Source: an uncultured Candidatus Actinomarina sp. (GTDB lineage Bacteria; Actinomycetota; Acidimicrobiia; Actinomarinales; Actinomarinaceae). Taken from it: a stretch of 37,271 nt of DNA. Of the stretch, positions 16,075-25,282 are shown in pieces (the first letter of the stretch is position 1; every line of letters begins with the position of its first letter). Below the pieces are notes generated by a model. It made no database searches. It was not told where the DNA came from and saw nothing but the letters and a program-made list of their open reading frames with translations. The stretch is taken from positions 1 to 37,271 of the forward strand of contig CABXDM010000008.1 in assembly GCA_902510965.1 (NCBI GenBank), in the 5' to 3' direction. The translations under genes and the position numbers were made by a program.

Positions 16075-16573
16075 AACGTTGATATCTAAGGAAGAGATTG
16101 AAAATAAAATCTCTGAAATTGCAAACAAAATTAATGATAAATACGAAGGAGAAGAGTTAGTCGTAATTGGCATTTTGAAAGGTGCCTTTATTGTAGTGAG
16201 CGATCTAGCAAAACAACTGCAGCTTGATGTAACTTTTGATTTTATGAGTATCAAATCTTATTATGGCTCTGAATCATCAGGACAAATAAAAATCGTAAAA
16301 GATTTAGAATACGATATCACAGACAAGAATGTTTTGATTGTTGAAGATATTTATGACACCGGACTCACACTTTCAAACTTAAAAAAACTACTTGAATCAA
16401 GAAATCCAAAAAGTATTGAAATTTTCTGCATGTTTGTTAAAAAAGACGTCGCTGAAGATCCAATTGAAATAAACTACAGCGGTTTCGAAATCGGTCCTGA
16501 ATTTGTAGTGGGTTATGGGCTTGACTACAACGGAAAATACCGTGAACTCCCTTATCTTGGTGTACTTTCTTAA
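16061..16573 (+). CDS. hpt: Hypoxanthine phosphoribosyltransferase
   Basis: This enzyme converts hypoxanthine (and often guanine) plus PRPP to IMP (or GMP). The PRPP-binding motif VLIVEDIYDTGLTL and the GILKGAFIVVSDL segment are intact. A flexible-loop motif is present around SYYGSESSG. The 170-residue length is usual. The TTG start at 16061 is supported by AAGGG five bases upstream, inside the tilS 3' end, a 14-base overlap. Its product links to the nucleoside import and breakdown genes at 27.8-35.8 kb, which would supply hypoxanthine. Confidence 0.96.
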   Translation: MKISKTLISKEEIENKISEIANKINDKYEGEELVVIGILKGAFIVVSDLAKQLQLDVTFDFMSIKSYYGSESSGQIKIVKDLEYDITDKNVLIVEDIYDTGLTLSNLKKLLESRNPKSIEIFCMFVKKDVAEDPIEINYSGFEIGPEFVVGYGLDYNGKYRELPYLGVLS

Positions 16574-16618
16574 ATTTGATAATTACTTTTAATCGTGCGG
16601 GTATTAAATTAAAACATA

Positions 16619-18472
16619 ATGGATAATAAAGAAAAAAATAAAAACAGATCATTTTTTTTATATGCTGCTTTAGGGCTGTTAATCTTTTTTGGCGTTCAGC
16701 AATACAACGAAAATATAAATGCACCTGAGCAGGTTTCTTTCTCTGAATTTAAATCTTTGATTAATGAGAAAAAAGTTGAAGAAGCAATTATTAAAGAGCA
16801 GTCAAACACAGTGCATTTTGAAGTTATAGGTAAAAGTAAAGTTTTTAAAACTGAATATCCAGAGGGTTTTGAAGGGGAAGTTTTTCAACTACTAGTAGAT
16901 GAAGAAATTGAGTTAAGTACTGACACTGAACCTGCTGGCTTTCAGGATTACTTTATAGCATTTTTACCATGGCTATTCCTTGCTGGCTTCATGTTTTATA
17001 TGTTTTCTCAAGTGAGAACAAACGGCAATCAAATTATGCAGTTTGGTAAATCCAAAGCTAAAGAAATGGACGAAGAAACTCCTAAGGTCACATTTAGTGA
17101 CGTCGCAGGAGCTGAGGAAGCAAAAGAAGAACTTGAAGAAATAAAAGAATTCCTTAAATCTCCTGAAAAGTTTAACAATCTAGGAGCAAAAATTCCCAAG
17201 GGCGTTTTACTAGTTGGACCACCCGGTACAGGTAAAACCTTACTAGCAAGAGCTGTAGCTGGGGAATCTAATGTTCCATTTTATAGTATTTCTGGTTCAG
17301 ACTTTGTTGAAATGTTCGTTGGTGTAGGAGCAAGTCGTGTTAGAGACTTGTTCAAAAAAGCAAAAGATTCGTCTCCAGCAATTATCTTTATTGATGAGAT
17401 CGACGCTGTCGGAAGAATGCGTGGAGCAGGTCTTGGTGGGGGTCATGATGAACGAGAACAAACATTGAACCAGCTTCTTGTAGAAATGGATGGATTTGAG
17501 TCTAATCAGGGAGTAATTCTTATGGCAGCTACAAATAGACCAGATGTGCTTGATCCAGCACTATTAAGACCTGGACGATTTGATCGGCAAGTAATTGTTG
17601 ACAGGCCTGATTTAGATGGTCGAACACAGATTTTAAAAGTCCACTCTAAAGATAAACCGCTTGCAAAAAATATTGACTTAAAAACAATAGCTAAACAAAC
17701 TCCTGGATTTACAGGAGCTGATTTAGCAAATTTATTAAATGAGTCAGCATTACTTGCTGCAAGAAAGAGTAAAAAGACTATTTCAAATACAGATATCGAA
17801 AATTCAATTGATAGAGTTCTCGCCGGGCCTGAGAAAAAAAGCAGACTTATGAGTGACGAGGAAAAGAAAATAATCGCATATCATGAAACTGGACATGCAT
17901 TAGTTGGTTGGGCGCTTCCAAATGCAGATCCGATACATAAGGTTACAATCATTCCAAGAGGCAGGGCTTTAGGGTATACACAGGCTTTACCTGAGAGAGA
18001 AAAGTATCTTTCATCAAAAGCTGAATTAAAAGATCGATTAGCGATGTTGATGGGGGGAAGAGTTGCGGAGGAACTAGTATTTAAAGACCCAACAACAGGT
18101 GCGTCTAATGATATTGAAAAGGCTACTGAAATTGCTAGACGAATGGTCATGGAATTTGGTATGAGTGATAAGCTAGGGCCAATGTTATTCGGCAAGGGGT
18201 CAAACGAAGTATTTCTTGGAAGAGATTATGGTAGACAGCAAGATTATTCGGATGAAGTAGCTTCCTCCATAGACGATGAAGTAAAAATTCTTCTTAATGA
18301 TGCTCACGCAATAGCTGGTAAAATCCTTAAAAAATTTAAAAAACAAATGGATGCAATGGTTGAGGTCTTGATGGAAAAAGAAACAATTGATAGAGAAGAA
18401 GTTTCAAGAATTTTTAAATCAATAAAAAAAGTTAAAATTCATGGCTCCGGAAAAACTTTAAAGCTGGCATAG
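16619..18472 (+). CDS. ftsH: ATP-dependent zinc metalloprotease FtsH
   Basis: This is a membrane-anchored AAA+ protease that degrades unneeded and damaged membrane and cytosolic proteins. Two N-terminal transmembrane helices (about residues 12-28 and 105-125) flank a small extracytoplasmic domain. The AAA domain has GPPGTGKT near residue 200, Walker B IIFIDEID, and the second region of homology with the RPGRFDR arginine finger. The zinc protease site is HETGH at about residue 422, with the downstream acidic ligand in the [11 protein letters not shown] region. The 617-residue length is normal. The gene is tightly followed by folE, with a 1-base overlap. Confidence 0.98.
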   Translation: MDNKEKNKNRSFFLYAALGLLIFFGVQQYNENINAPEQVSFSEFKSLINEKKVEEAIIKEQSNTVHFEVIGKSKVFKTEYPEGFEGEVFQLLVDEEIELSTDTEPAGFQDYFIAFLPWLFLAGFMFYMFSQVRTNGNQIMQFGKSKAKEMDEETPKVTFSDVAGAEEAKEELEEIKEFLKSPEKFNNLGAKIPKGVLLVGPPGTGKTLLARAVAGESNVPFYSISGSDFVEMFVGVGASRVRDLFKKAKDSSPAIIFIDEIDAVGRMRGAGLGGGHDEREQTLNQLLVEMDGFESNQGVILMAATNRPDVLDPALLRPGRFDRQVIVDRPDLDGRTQILKVHSKDKPLAKNIDLKTIAKQTPGFTGADLANLLNESALLAARKSKKTISNTDIENSIDRVLAGPEKKSRLMSDEEKKIIAYHETGHALVGWALPNADPIHKVTIIPRGRALGYTQALPEREKYLSSKAELKDRLAMLMGGRVAEELVFKDPTTGASNDIEKATEIARRMVMEFGMSDKLGPMLFGKGSNEVFLGRDYGRQQDYSDEVASSIDDEVKILLNDAHAIAGKILKKFKKQMDAMVEVLMEKETIDREEVSRIFKSIKKVKIHGSGKTLKLA

Positions 18473-19029
18473 TGAGTAAGTTAGATAAGAGTGATGTACT
18501 CAATGATTTACTAAATTTTATTCAAAAAACTACCAGTAAGCCTGAAGAGGAATCTCTAGCTATATTGCAAAAGTTCACTACAGAGATAGAAAAAAAATTA
18601 TCTCAAAATTCATCTGAATTATTAGAGATCTTTACGAGTCTTGATGAAGTCACACACAGCCAGCCAATATACTTAAGCAGTATTCCCTTCACAAGCTTGT
18701 GTGAACATCATTTACTTCCTTTTTTTGGTTCGTTTGACATAGCTGTGTTTCCAAGAAATAAAATTGCAGGAATTTCAAAGTTTAGTGATTTGGTTAATCA
18801 CCTTTCAAATGACTTAACCCTGCAAGAAAAAATTACGCAAAAGGCAGCTGAACTTATTCATAAAGAATTAGAACCTGAAGGAGTGTTTATAAGAGTTACC
18901 GCTAAACATCTATGCTCAGATTTAATGAATCCAAAAAGTACAGTTTCAGACGTAATTACGACTTTTAGCACAGGTATCTATGAATTAGATTATTCACTCA
19001 GGTCAGAAGCTATAGCGAACTTTAAATAA
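18472..19029 (+). CDS. folE: GTP cyclohydrolase I homologue with altered phosphate-binding site
   Basis: FolE opens GTP to make 7,8-dihydroneopterin triphosphate, the first folate step. The core aligns without gaps to the family from CEHH (C77, H79, H80) to C148, so the zinc ligands, catalytic His (H146 in KHLC) and pterin-binding Q118-E119 are retained. The basic residues that grip the triphosphate are not. The position equal to E. coli Arg139 is Asp106 (after SK103), the position equal to Arg185 is Met152, and the usual RGV after the last Cys is MNP. No Arg occurs before residue 95, so the N-terminal phosphate Arg is also missing. At 185 residues it is slightly short. It starts at GTG. The fold is firm, but normal GTP use is in doubt. 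Confidence 0.85.
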   Translation: MSKLDKSDVLNDLLNFIQKTTSKPEEESLAILQKFTTEIEKKLSQNSSELLEIFTSLDEVTHSQPIYLSSIPFTSLCEHHLLPFFGSFDIAVFPRNKIAGISKFSDLVNHLSNDLTLQEKITQKAAELIHKELEPEGVFIRVTAKHLCSDLMNPKSTVSDVITTFSTGIYELDYSLRSEAIANFK

Positions 19030-19030
19030 G

Positions 19031-19774
19031 TTGTTTTCTTGGGATAATTTTTTAGGAAAGCTAACCAACAACTTACTTGGAATAGTGAATATCACAAATG
19101 ATTCATTTTCAGATGATGGTTTACTTAACAGACAAGAAAAAATTCCTGAAGTTTACGAAACGGCATCAAAAAAAGGTATTAACTTTGTTGATATTGGCTG
19201 CATCTCAACTAAACCAAATTTTAAATCTATAACAACAGAAGAAGAGTTACTCAGATTAAATTCATTTCTAGAACATAAAAATGATAATTTTTACCACTCA
19301 ATAGACACTTTCAATCCAATTATCGCTGAAGAAGCTTTCCAGAACAATTTTTCTGTTGTTAATGATGTTTCTGGAGTTCAAGACCAGAGAATGATAACTA
19401 CTTTGAGAAAGCATTCTGCCGGATTGATACTTACCCACAGAAATAATTATTCATCATCGATTCACGAAAAATCAGATTACAAAGATATTGTTAGGGATGT
19501 AAAAAATGACCTTATGAAACAGGTTGAAAATATTTTAGAATCTGGTGTAAATAGGGATCAAATAGCAATAGATGTTGGACTTGGTTTTGGCAAAACCCAA
19601 GAGCAGTCTGCAACACTCTTTGAATCCATTGGTCAGTTTGTCGGAGACTATCCTTTAGTTGTAGGCTACTCAAGAAAAAAATTCACACAGTTATTAAACA
19701 CTTCCGATGAAGAATTACTTAATCACTGCCAAAACCAAGGAGTTTCTTTGGTCAGGTTACACTTCATTGATTAA
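19031..19774 (+). CDS. folP: Dihydropteroate synthase, divergent
   Basis: This TIM-barrel enzyme joins dihydropterin pyrophosphate to p-aminobenzoate. The pterin pocket residues are kept: D92 in SIDTF, N111 in VNDVSG, D181 in DVGLGFGKT, K216 in SRKKF, and the terminal R242/H244. The flexible loops that shape the pABA/pyrophosphate site are changed. NITNDSFSDDG replaces the usual NxTPDSFSDGG, and DIGCISTKPN replaces DIGGESTRPG, so Arg becomes Lys and Gly becomes Asn. The MHM strand reads THR. The 247-residue length is at the short end. The TTG start lies one base after the folE stop. It is probably active, possibly with altered second-substrate or sulfonamide handling. Confidence 0.85.
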   Translation: MFSWDNFLGKLTNNLLGIVNITNDSFSDDGLLNRQEKIPEVYETASKKGINFVDIGCISTKPNFKSITTEEELLRLNSFLEHKNDNFYHSIDTFNPIIAEEAFQNNFSVVNDVSGVQDQRMITTLRKHSAGLILTHRNNYSSSIHEKSDYKDIVRDVKNDLMKQVENILESGVNRDQIAIDVGLGFGKTQEQSATLFESIGQFVGDYPLVVGYSRKKFTQLLNTSDEELLNHCQNQGVSLVRLHFID

Positions 19775-19817
19775 AAAATTTGTTAAGCTACTATGGTTTA
19801 ACACCTAGGAAAGGCTG

Positions 19818-20288
19818 ATGATGGCAGGACTAAAACCAAATGATTTTCACTGGATAATCGAAGGCAAATTAGCAGTTTCAGAGTGTATAGGTGGTGGAGG
19901 CCTTACTTCTAGAAAAATCAGAAGAGAAGAAGAGGTTCAGTGGTTAAAAAGTAATGGGATCAACTCTATATTCTCATTATTAGAAACTGATTTCAACCTA
20001 ACAAACTATCAAGAAGTTGGCTTTAGGACATATCATTTTCCGTTAGGGGAGAATCCTCCAAAAGAGTCTATTTCGGTCATTTTTGAAGCCATTAAAGAGG
20101 CTCTCTCTGACAAAGAAAGAAAGTTATTAATTCATAGAGAGTACTTAGATGAAGAGGTTCCGGGGATATTGGCTGGTTATTTAATTTATTCAAAACTATT
20201 AGAGGATCCTATATTTTCTAGAACAATTCTTGAACGTATTTTAGGGAAACCTTTATCACCTAAAGCAATTGCTTTGATTCCAAGTTAA
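19818..20288 (+). CDS. Phosphatase-fold (DSP/PTP-like) protein lacking catalytic residues
   Basis: I assign this by fold pattern, not by a known name. An N-terminal segment (GKLAVSECIGGGG), an SRKIRREEEVQWLKSNGINSIFSL-type helix-strand unit and a YHFPLGE strand resemble dual-specificity phosphatases. A loop LLIHREYLDEE sits where those enzymes have HCx5R. Here the Cys position is R107 and the Arg position is E113, so no thiol phosphatase chemistry is expected. A small predicted helical end follows. At 156 residues it has domain length, with no signal peptide. It lies between folP and folB with an AGGAAAGG Shine-Dalgarno region, so a role tied to folate or pterin handling (binding, scaffolding) is an inference from position only. 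Confidence 0.6.
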   Translation: MMAGLKPNDFHWIIEGKLAVSECIGGGGLTSRKIRREEEVQWLKSNGINSIFSLLETDFNLTNYQEVGFRTYHFPLGENPPKESISVIFEAIKEALSDKERKLLIHREYLDEEVPGILAGYLIYSKLLEDPIFSRTILERILGKPLSPKAIALIPS

Positions 20289-20294
20289 TAGGAA

Positions 20295-20642
20295 ATGTCT
20301 TACGACATTAAAATTGATGGAATAAAAACACATGGTAAACATGGTGTTTATGAGTTTGAAAAGATAGAAAATCAACTATTTTTAATTGATTTACATATAA
20401 TACTTAACAATGACACTGTTGTTGATGATCAAATAGAGACAACTATTAATTATGCGGACTATGTTGAGAAGGTCGAAGAATTGGTTGCATCATCTTCATT
20501 TAATCTTATTGAGACATTAGCTAAATATATATATGAAAATTTAATTGATGCAAAAATTAATAAATTAATCATTACAGTCCATAAACCAAATACAGCTCTT
20601 AGCAAAAAGACCAAAGACATCAGCGTTACCTACAGTGGATAA
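20295..20642 (+). CDS. folB: Dihydroneopterin aldolase
   Basis: This enzyme cleaves dihydroneopterin to 6-hydroxymethyl-dihydropterin and glycolaldehyde. The small T-fold protein retains the family's key positions: an N-terminal Glu (E20 or E22 in GVYEFE), Y53 in NYADY, the pterin anchor E73 in NLIETLA, and K97 in VHKPN. The 115-residue length is usual. Its ATG follows an AGGA site six bases after the previous stop. The folK start overlaps it by 8 bases. Nothing in it looks degraded, unlike FolE upstream. Confidence 0.95.
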   Translation: MSYDIKIDGIKTHGKHGVYEFEKIENQLFLIDLHIILNNDTVVDDQIETTINYADYVEKVEELVASSSFNLIETLAKYIYENLIDAKINKLIITVHKPNTALSKKTKDISVTYSG

Positions 20643-21108
20643 CTATCAGGGAATTATTCTTTCATTAGGATCTAATATTGGTGATCGTCAAAAAAATTTA
20701 AGGAATGCTCTGATTGAGCTTGAAAAAATAGCTCAAATAAATCTGGTTTCATCAATTTTTGAATCAGATGCATTGTTGGAAACCAATCAGAGAAATTTTT
20801 ATAATATAGTGACTGAAATTGAGTACTCAAGAACTTCTTCAGATCTCTTAAATGAAGTTAAAGAAATAGAAGATTTCCTTGGTAGAAAAAAAACTTATCG
20901 ATATGGTCCTCGATTAATTGACATCGATATCATTTTTTTCAACAACGAAAATAATTCTTCTAAAGAGTTAACAATTCCACACTACGATTGGAGAAATAGA
21001 TTGTTTGTAGTTGAACCACTCTGCGAAATCATCAATGTATTTGACATCGCTGACTTTAATTTAAATGATCAAAAAGTAGAAAAAAAAGGTAATATAAGTT
21101 ACAAGTAA
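20635..21108 (+). CDS. folK: 6-hydroxymethyl-dihydropterin pyrophosphokinase (HPPK)
   Basis: This enzyme transfers pyrophosphate from ATP to hydroxymethyl-dihydropterin, giving the FolP substrate. LSLGSNIGDR opens the protein. EIEDFLGRKKTYRYGPR and LIDIDII supply the conserved Arg residues and the DxD pair that binds two magnesium ions. The PHYDWRNRLFVVEPL segment matches the family's PHPxxxxRxFVLxPL. The 157-residue length is usual. GTG at 20635 overlaps folB by 8 bases. A 30-base gap separates it from panC. Confidence 0.96.
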   Translation: MDNYQGIILSLGSNIGDRQKNLRNALIELEKIAQINLVSSIFESDALLETNQRNFYNIVTEIEYSRTSSDLLNEVKEIEDFLGRKKTYRYGPRLIDIDIIFFNNENNSSKELTIPHYDWRNRLFVVEPLCEIINVFDIADFNLNDQKVEKKGNISYK

Positions 21109-21138
21109 TTACGGGCACCAATATAGGGCACGATAAAT

Positions 21139-21960
21139 ATGAAAAATGTAAAACAAATAACAAATGATATGTATGAAGAAAATCTATTTTTTGTACCAAC
21201 TATGGGATCCCTGCACAGAGGACATTTTTCATTAATAGAACAAGCTAAGAAATCTGGATTAAAAACTATTGTCTCAATTTTTGTAAACCCAAAACAATTC
21301 AATGACACTAATGACTACCAAAAATATCCCAGGGACATTCAAAAAGACTCTATAAATTTAGAGAAGCTAAACGTAGATTATCTTTTTACACCTGATGAAA
21401 ACTATGTATATGGTGATAGTTTTTTAGATCTGCTTAGTTCTGGTCATATAGGCGAACAGTACGAGGGTAAATCAAGACCGGGACACTTCGATGGAGTTCT
21501 GACTGTAGTGAATAGATTATTTGAGCTAATAAAACCTAAAAAAGTCATTTTTGGGAAAAAAGATGCACAGCAATTATTTTTAATTAAAGATTATATTGGG
21601 CGCACGAATAAAGATATTGACCTTCTTGAAGGGGAAATAGTACGTGATAAATTGGGCTTAGCGTTAAGTAGTAGAAATTTACTTTTGAGCGCTAAAGGCA
21701 AGAAAACTGCCAGTGGTTTAAAGAAACAACTCGATACTCTAAAAGAAATATTTCTTGAAACTGGTCTAGTAAGTACATCAATTGAAAGAACACTACAAAG
21801 GAATAAAGATGGCCTACTTGAAATTGATTATCTCGAAATATTAGATAAAGATACTTTTAGTGCAATAAGTGATAACACAAAAAATTTTATAATTATTATT
21901 GCTGGATACGTAGAGGGAATTAGGTTGATAGACAACATTGATTTCAGAATAGAGGGATAG
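21139..21960 (+). CDS. panC: Pantothenate synthetase
   Basis: This enzyme condenses pantoate and beta-alanine with ATP to make pantothenate. The nucleotidyl-transferase signatures are present: VPTMGSLHRGH (HxGH), FVNPKQF, and FGKKDAQQLFLIKDY (KDxQQ), with SSRNLLLS as the KMSKS-like loop. The 273-residue length is typical. The ATG at 21139 has no strong Shine-Dalgarno. The stop codon is followed immediately by the coaX ATG, so the two pantothenate/CoA steps are translated together. Confidence 0.96.
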   Translation: MKNVKQITNDMYEENLFFVPTMGSLHRGHFSLIEQAKKSGLKTIVSIFVNPKQFNDTNDYQKYPRDIQKDSINLEKLNVDYLFTPDENYVYGDSFLDLLSSGHIGEQYEGKSRPGHFDGVLTVVNRLFELIKPKKVIFGKKDAQQLFLIKDYIGRTNKDIDLLEGEIVRDKLGLALSSRNLLLSAKGKKTASGLKKQLDTLKEIFLETGLVSTSIERTLQRNKDGLLEIDYLEILDKDTFSAISDNTKNFIIIIAGYVEGIRLIDNIDFRIEG

Positions 21961-22728
21961 ATGAAAAAAATCATAGCCATAGATGTTGGTAATAGTGAAA
22001 CTACTGTCGGTGTAGGCAACTCAGATAATTGGCAAAGTTATAGGTATACGACAAGGAAAACAATTACCTCGGATGAGCTATTAATGATGTTTAGAACAAC
22101 AATTGATCTTTCGAAAGCTGATGATGAACTTCTTCATGGAGCTATAGTTTGTTCTGTTGTGCCCCAAATTACAGATAGTGTTGTGTCTGCAATAAATAAA
22201 TTTTCATCTAAAGAGGTTTTAGTTGTTGGCCCTGGTGTTAAAACTGGTTTAAAAGTAAACATTGACAATCCTAAAGAACTGGGACCAGATCGCATTGCAA
22301 ATTCAGTGGGAGGTTACAAAAAAATTAATAAAGAAGTTATAATTGTGGATCTTGGAACAGCTACAACTTTTGATGTTGTGAACCACAATAAAGAATATCT
22401 TGGTGGATCAATTGCCCCGGGAATAAAAATAAGCTTGGATGCTTTAATTTCAAGAACTTCTTCATTAAAGTCTGTCGAACTTAAAGAACCAAACAAAGTT
22501 ATAGGTAAAAATACTTACGAGGCTATACAAAGCGGACTAGTTTTAGGACACGCCTCAATGATTGATTCAATGCTGGAAAAGATAGTACTAGAATCAGAAC
22601 TTTCCCCAGGTGTAGTTGTAACCGGAGGACTTGGAACTTTAATTCAACCAGTCTTAAACATAAATACATCTTATGAAAGAAATCTAACTTTAGATGGACT
22701 TGAAGAGATATATAATTTAAATAATTAA
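21961..22728 (+). CDS. coaX: Type III pantothenate kinase
   Basis: This enzyme phosphorylates pantothenate, the first committed step to coenzyme A. As an ASKHA-fold kinase it shows DVGNSETT (phosphate 1 motif), GPDRIAN (substrate site), DLGTATTFDV and GGSIAPGIKISLDAL. The 255-residue length is normal for CoaX. It directly abuts panC, so the adjacent enzyme makes its substrate. A 10-base gap separates it from lysS. Confidence 0.96.
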   Translation: MKKIIAIDVGNSETTVGVGNSDNWQSYRYTTRKTITSDELLMMFRTTIDLSKADDELLHGAIVCSVVPQITDSVVSAINKFSSKEVLVVGPGVKTGLKVNIDNPKELGPDRIANSVGGYKKINKEVIIVDLGTATTFDVVNHNKEYLGGSIAPGIKISLDALISRTSSLKSVELKEPNKVIGKNTYEAIQSGLVLGHASMIDSMLEKIVLESELSPGVVVTGGLGTLIQPVLNINTSYERNLTLDGLEEIYNLNN

Positions 22729-22738
22729 TATACATATT

Positions 22739-24229
22739 GTGAGTAATCTTTCAAAATCAGAGCAAGAAATATATGACCTTAGGGCCGAAAAAATCCAATT
22801 TTTTCTGGATAATAATCAAGATGCTTTTCCAACAGAATTTAAAGGAACTTCCCAAATAGTAGACATTATTAAAAATCATACAACCCTAAAAGATGCTGAA
22901 CATTCAGGAGTTGAAGTCAAAATTCACGGTCGAATATTGAATGGAAGATCTTTTGGGAAGCTTTCTTTTTTTGACTTGATTGATAATTCTGGAAAAATAC
23001 AGATTCTTGTCGACTCAAAAACCTTATCCGAAGAAGAGAGTGTCTTATTTTCAAAATATGATTCTGGCGACATCATCGGCGTAAAGGGCGAGATAATGAA
23101 AACTAAAAAAGGCCAACTTTCAATCAAAGTTTCTACAAGTAGTATTTTGTCTAAATCATTAAGAACTCTTCCTGAAAAATGGCATGGCTTAAAAGATAAA
23201 GAAACAAGGTTTCGTCAAAGATATCTAGATTTCATTGTAAATCCGGATGCAAAACAAACAATAGAAATTCGTTCAAAAATAATCAACTCCATCAGACAAT
23301 TTATGCATGGCAAAGATTTTATTGAAGTGGAAACTCCAATATTACAACCTAAAGCTGGTGGGGCGATTGCCAAGCCATTTATAACTCATCACAATGCTCT
23401 TGATGTCGAAATGTATTTAAGAATTGCTCCAGAGTTATATTTGAAAAGAATGATAGTTGGAGGTTTTGAGAAAGTCTTTGAACTAGGTAGAGTTTTTAGA
23501 AATGAGGGCATAGATCAAACCCATTCCCCTGAATTTACAATGATGGAAAGTTATGAAGCCTACACAAATGTCAATGGTGTTATTGAAATGGTAGAAAATA
23601 TGTGTTCTACAGTCTTTGACGACTTGGAATTAAGTACTGATATCACTTTTGATGAAAAGAATGCTGATTTTTCATTTCCCTGGGCTAAAGCATCTATGTT
23701 TACTTTAGTTTCAGAGGAGGTAGGTATCAAAGTTGAATTTTCTAGTGATTTTAATGAAGTTGTTGAACAGTTGAATAAAAAAGATATAGAAGTTAATACT
23801 GAGATAAATACTACGGGGCTTCTGGTCTATGATTTATTTGAAAGATTTGTTGAGGAGAAAATAATAAATCCTACATTCGTAATTGATTACCCAGTAGAGG
23901 TTTCCCCTTTTGCTAGAAACAGTAAAAATAATCCAAGCATAACTGAGAGATTTGAGCTATTTGCTTTTGGAAGTGAGCTTGCAAATGGCTTCTCTGAATT
24001 AATAGATTCCGTTGAACAAGAAGCAAGACTAAAATCTCAAGCTATAAAAAAAGAGTCAGGGGATGAAGAGGCACATGTTGAAGATATGGATTACATAGAA
24101 GCTTTGGAACATGGGTTACCCCCAACAGGTGGTCTAGGTTTTGGAATTGATAGATTTGTAATGATGCTTACGGGGAATACCTCGATACGTGAAGTTGTTG
24201 CATTTCCTCATTTAAAACCTGAAAACTAA
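22739..24229 (+). CDS. lysS: Lysyl-tRNA synthetase (class II)
   Basis: This enzyme charges tRNA-Lys. The N-terminal OB-fold domain binds the anticodon (GVEVKIHGRILNGRS region). Class II motif 1 (FIEVETPILQ), motif 2 (FRNEGIDQTHSPEFTMME) and motif 3 (GLGFGIDRFVM) are intact. The 496-residue length is usual, and there is no fused MprF-like or editing domain. It starts at GTG, 10 bases after coaX. Its 3' end overlaps the convergent prenyl synthase gene by four bases, and I see no terminator hairpin there. Confidence 0.97.
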   Translation: MSNLSKSEQEIYDLRAEKIQFFLDNNQDAFPTEFKGTSQIVDIIKNHTTLKDAEHSGVEVKIHGRILNGRSFGKLSFFDLIDNSGKIQILVDSKTLSEEESVLFSKYDSGDIIGVKGEIMKTKKGQLSIKVSTSSILSKSLRTLPEKWHGLKDKETRFRQRYLDFIVNPDAKQTIEIRSKIINSIRQFMHGKDFIEVETPILQPKAGGAIAKPFITHHNALDVEMYLRIAPELYLKRMIVGGFEKVFELGRVFRNEGIDQTHSPEFTMMESYEAYTNVNGVIEMVENMCSTVFDDLELSTDITFDEKNADFSFPWAKASMFTLVSEEVGIKVEFSSDFNEVVEQLNKKDIEVNTEINTTGLLVYDLFERFVEEKIINPTFVIDYPVEVSPFARNSKNNPSITERFELFAFGSELANGFSELIDSVEQEARLKSQAIKKESGDEEAHVEDMDYIEALEHGLPPTGGLGFGIDRFVMMLTGNTSIREVVAFPHLKPEN

Positions 24230-25203
24230 TTACTTCTTTGAAGTAAGTACTCATTTAGGTTATTTAAAATATTTGAAATTTTCTTATTCTCTATATTTTT
24301 TATCGCATCATTACTTTGTTTGAAATGAAGATTTACAAATTTTTTTGATTCTTCAACTATCTCATCGTTGTTAAACTCTCCTAGAACATCAGTGAGTGCA
24401 ATTTCAGAATTCTTTACCTGGCGCAATAATTCTTCAACCTTCTTAGGGTTTTTTTCAAGTGCAATAAGTACTGGCAGTGTATAGGTGCCTTCGAGGATAT
24501 CATTACCAGCTGGTTTACCCAACGTTTCGCTGTCTGAATTTAGGTCTAAGATGTCGTCTGTAATTTGAAAAATAATTCCATTGTGCCAAGCCCACGAACT
24601 AATTGAATCAATAGTATTTTTAGAACAATTTGATGCCATTGCTCCAAGCTTTGCACTTGTTCTAATTAAACTTGCTGTTTTTCCACCTATCACTTCTAGG
24701 TAATCATCTTTACTATGAGTCGTGCTGTAGGAAAATTGAACTTCTTTTGTTTGACCAACTACTAATTCCGCATAAGTAGATGCGAGCAATTTGACAGATT
24801 CTAGTCCTAAGTTATCTGCTGCAAGTTCAGAGGACCTAGCAAGTAAATAATCACCAGCCAATATAGCGAGGGTTGCATTCCACTTACGATTAGTACTTTC
24901 AACACCCCTACGTGTTGTAGCTTCGTCGATAACATCGTCATGATACAAGCTACCTAAGTGAATTAATTCAACCGAAATACCCGCATCAATTACTCTTTCT
25001 TGGTTTCCAGTTCCCAACTCACCAGCTAGAAGAGAAATTATTGGCCTAAATCTTTTCCCACCAGCTTCAATAAGATACTGAGAAATTTCTGTGAGATAAT
25101 TATCTTCCGATACGGTAACTTCAAATAAGCGTTTCTCAAGTTTTTCTAAATTTTCCCATAAATTAGGTATGGGTATGATGTTTGTTAGCTCATTTGAATC
25201 CAT
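24226..25203 (-). CDS. Polyprenyl diphosphate synthase (trans, probably long-chain)
   Basis: This enzyme extends allylic diphosphates with isopentenyl diphosphate, probably to make the side chain of menaquinone. The first Asp-rich motif is DDVID at residues 89-93, the second is TDDILD, and GGKRFRP precedes them. Residues before the first motif are small (GSLYH), as in long-chain synthases, with no bulky residue to stop chain growth early. The 325-residue length is usual. It is divergent from clpC and convergent with lysS. HepT/IspB-type function is the best guess; the product length cannot be set from sequence. Confidence 0.92.
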   Translation of the reverse strand: MDSNELTNIIPIPNLWENLEKLEKRLFEVTVSEDNYLTEISQYLIEAGGKRFRPIISLLAGELGTGNQERVIDAGISVELIHLGSLYHDDVIDEATTRRGVESTNRKWNATLAILAGDYLLARSSELAADNLGLESVKLLASTYAELVVGQTKEVQFSYSTTHSKDDYLEVIGGKTASLIRTSAKLGAMASNCSKNTIDSISSWAWHNGIIFQITDDILDLNSDSETLGKPAGNDILEGTYTLPVLIALEKNPKKVEELLRQVKNSEIALTDVLGEFNNDEIVEESKKFVNLHFKQSNDAIKNIENKKISNILNNLNEYLLQRSN

Positions 25204-25282
25204 ATTTATAGATTAAGTTGATTTAATAAATACATGTAATTTTCATTTAGGCGTATAAACGGAGACTTATTAATATAAACAT

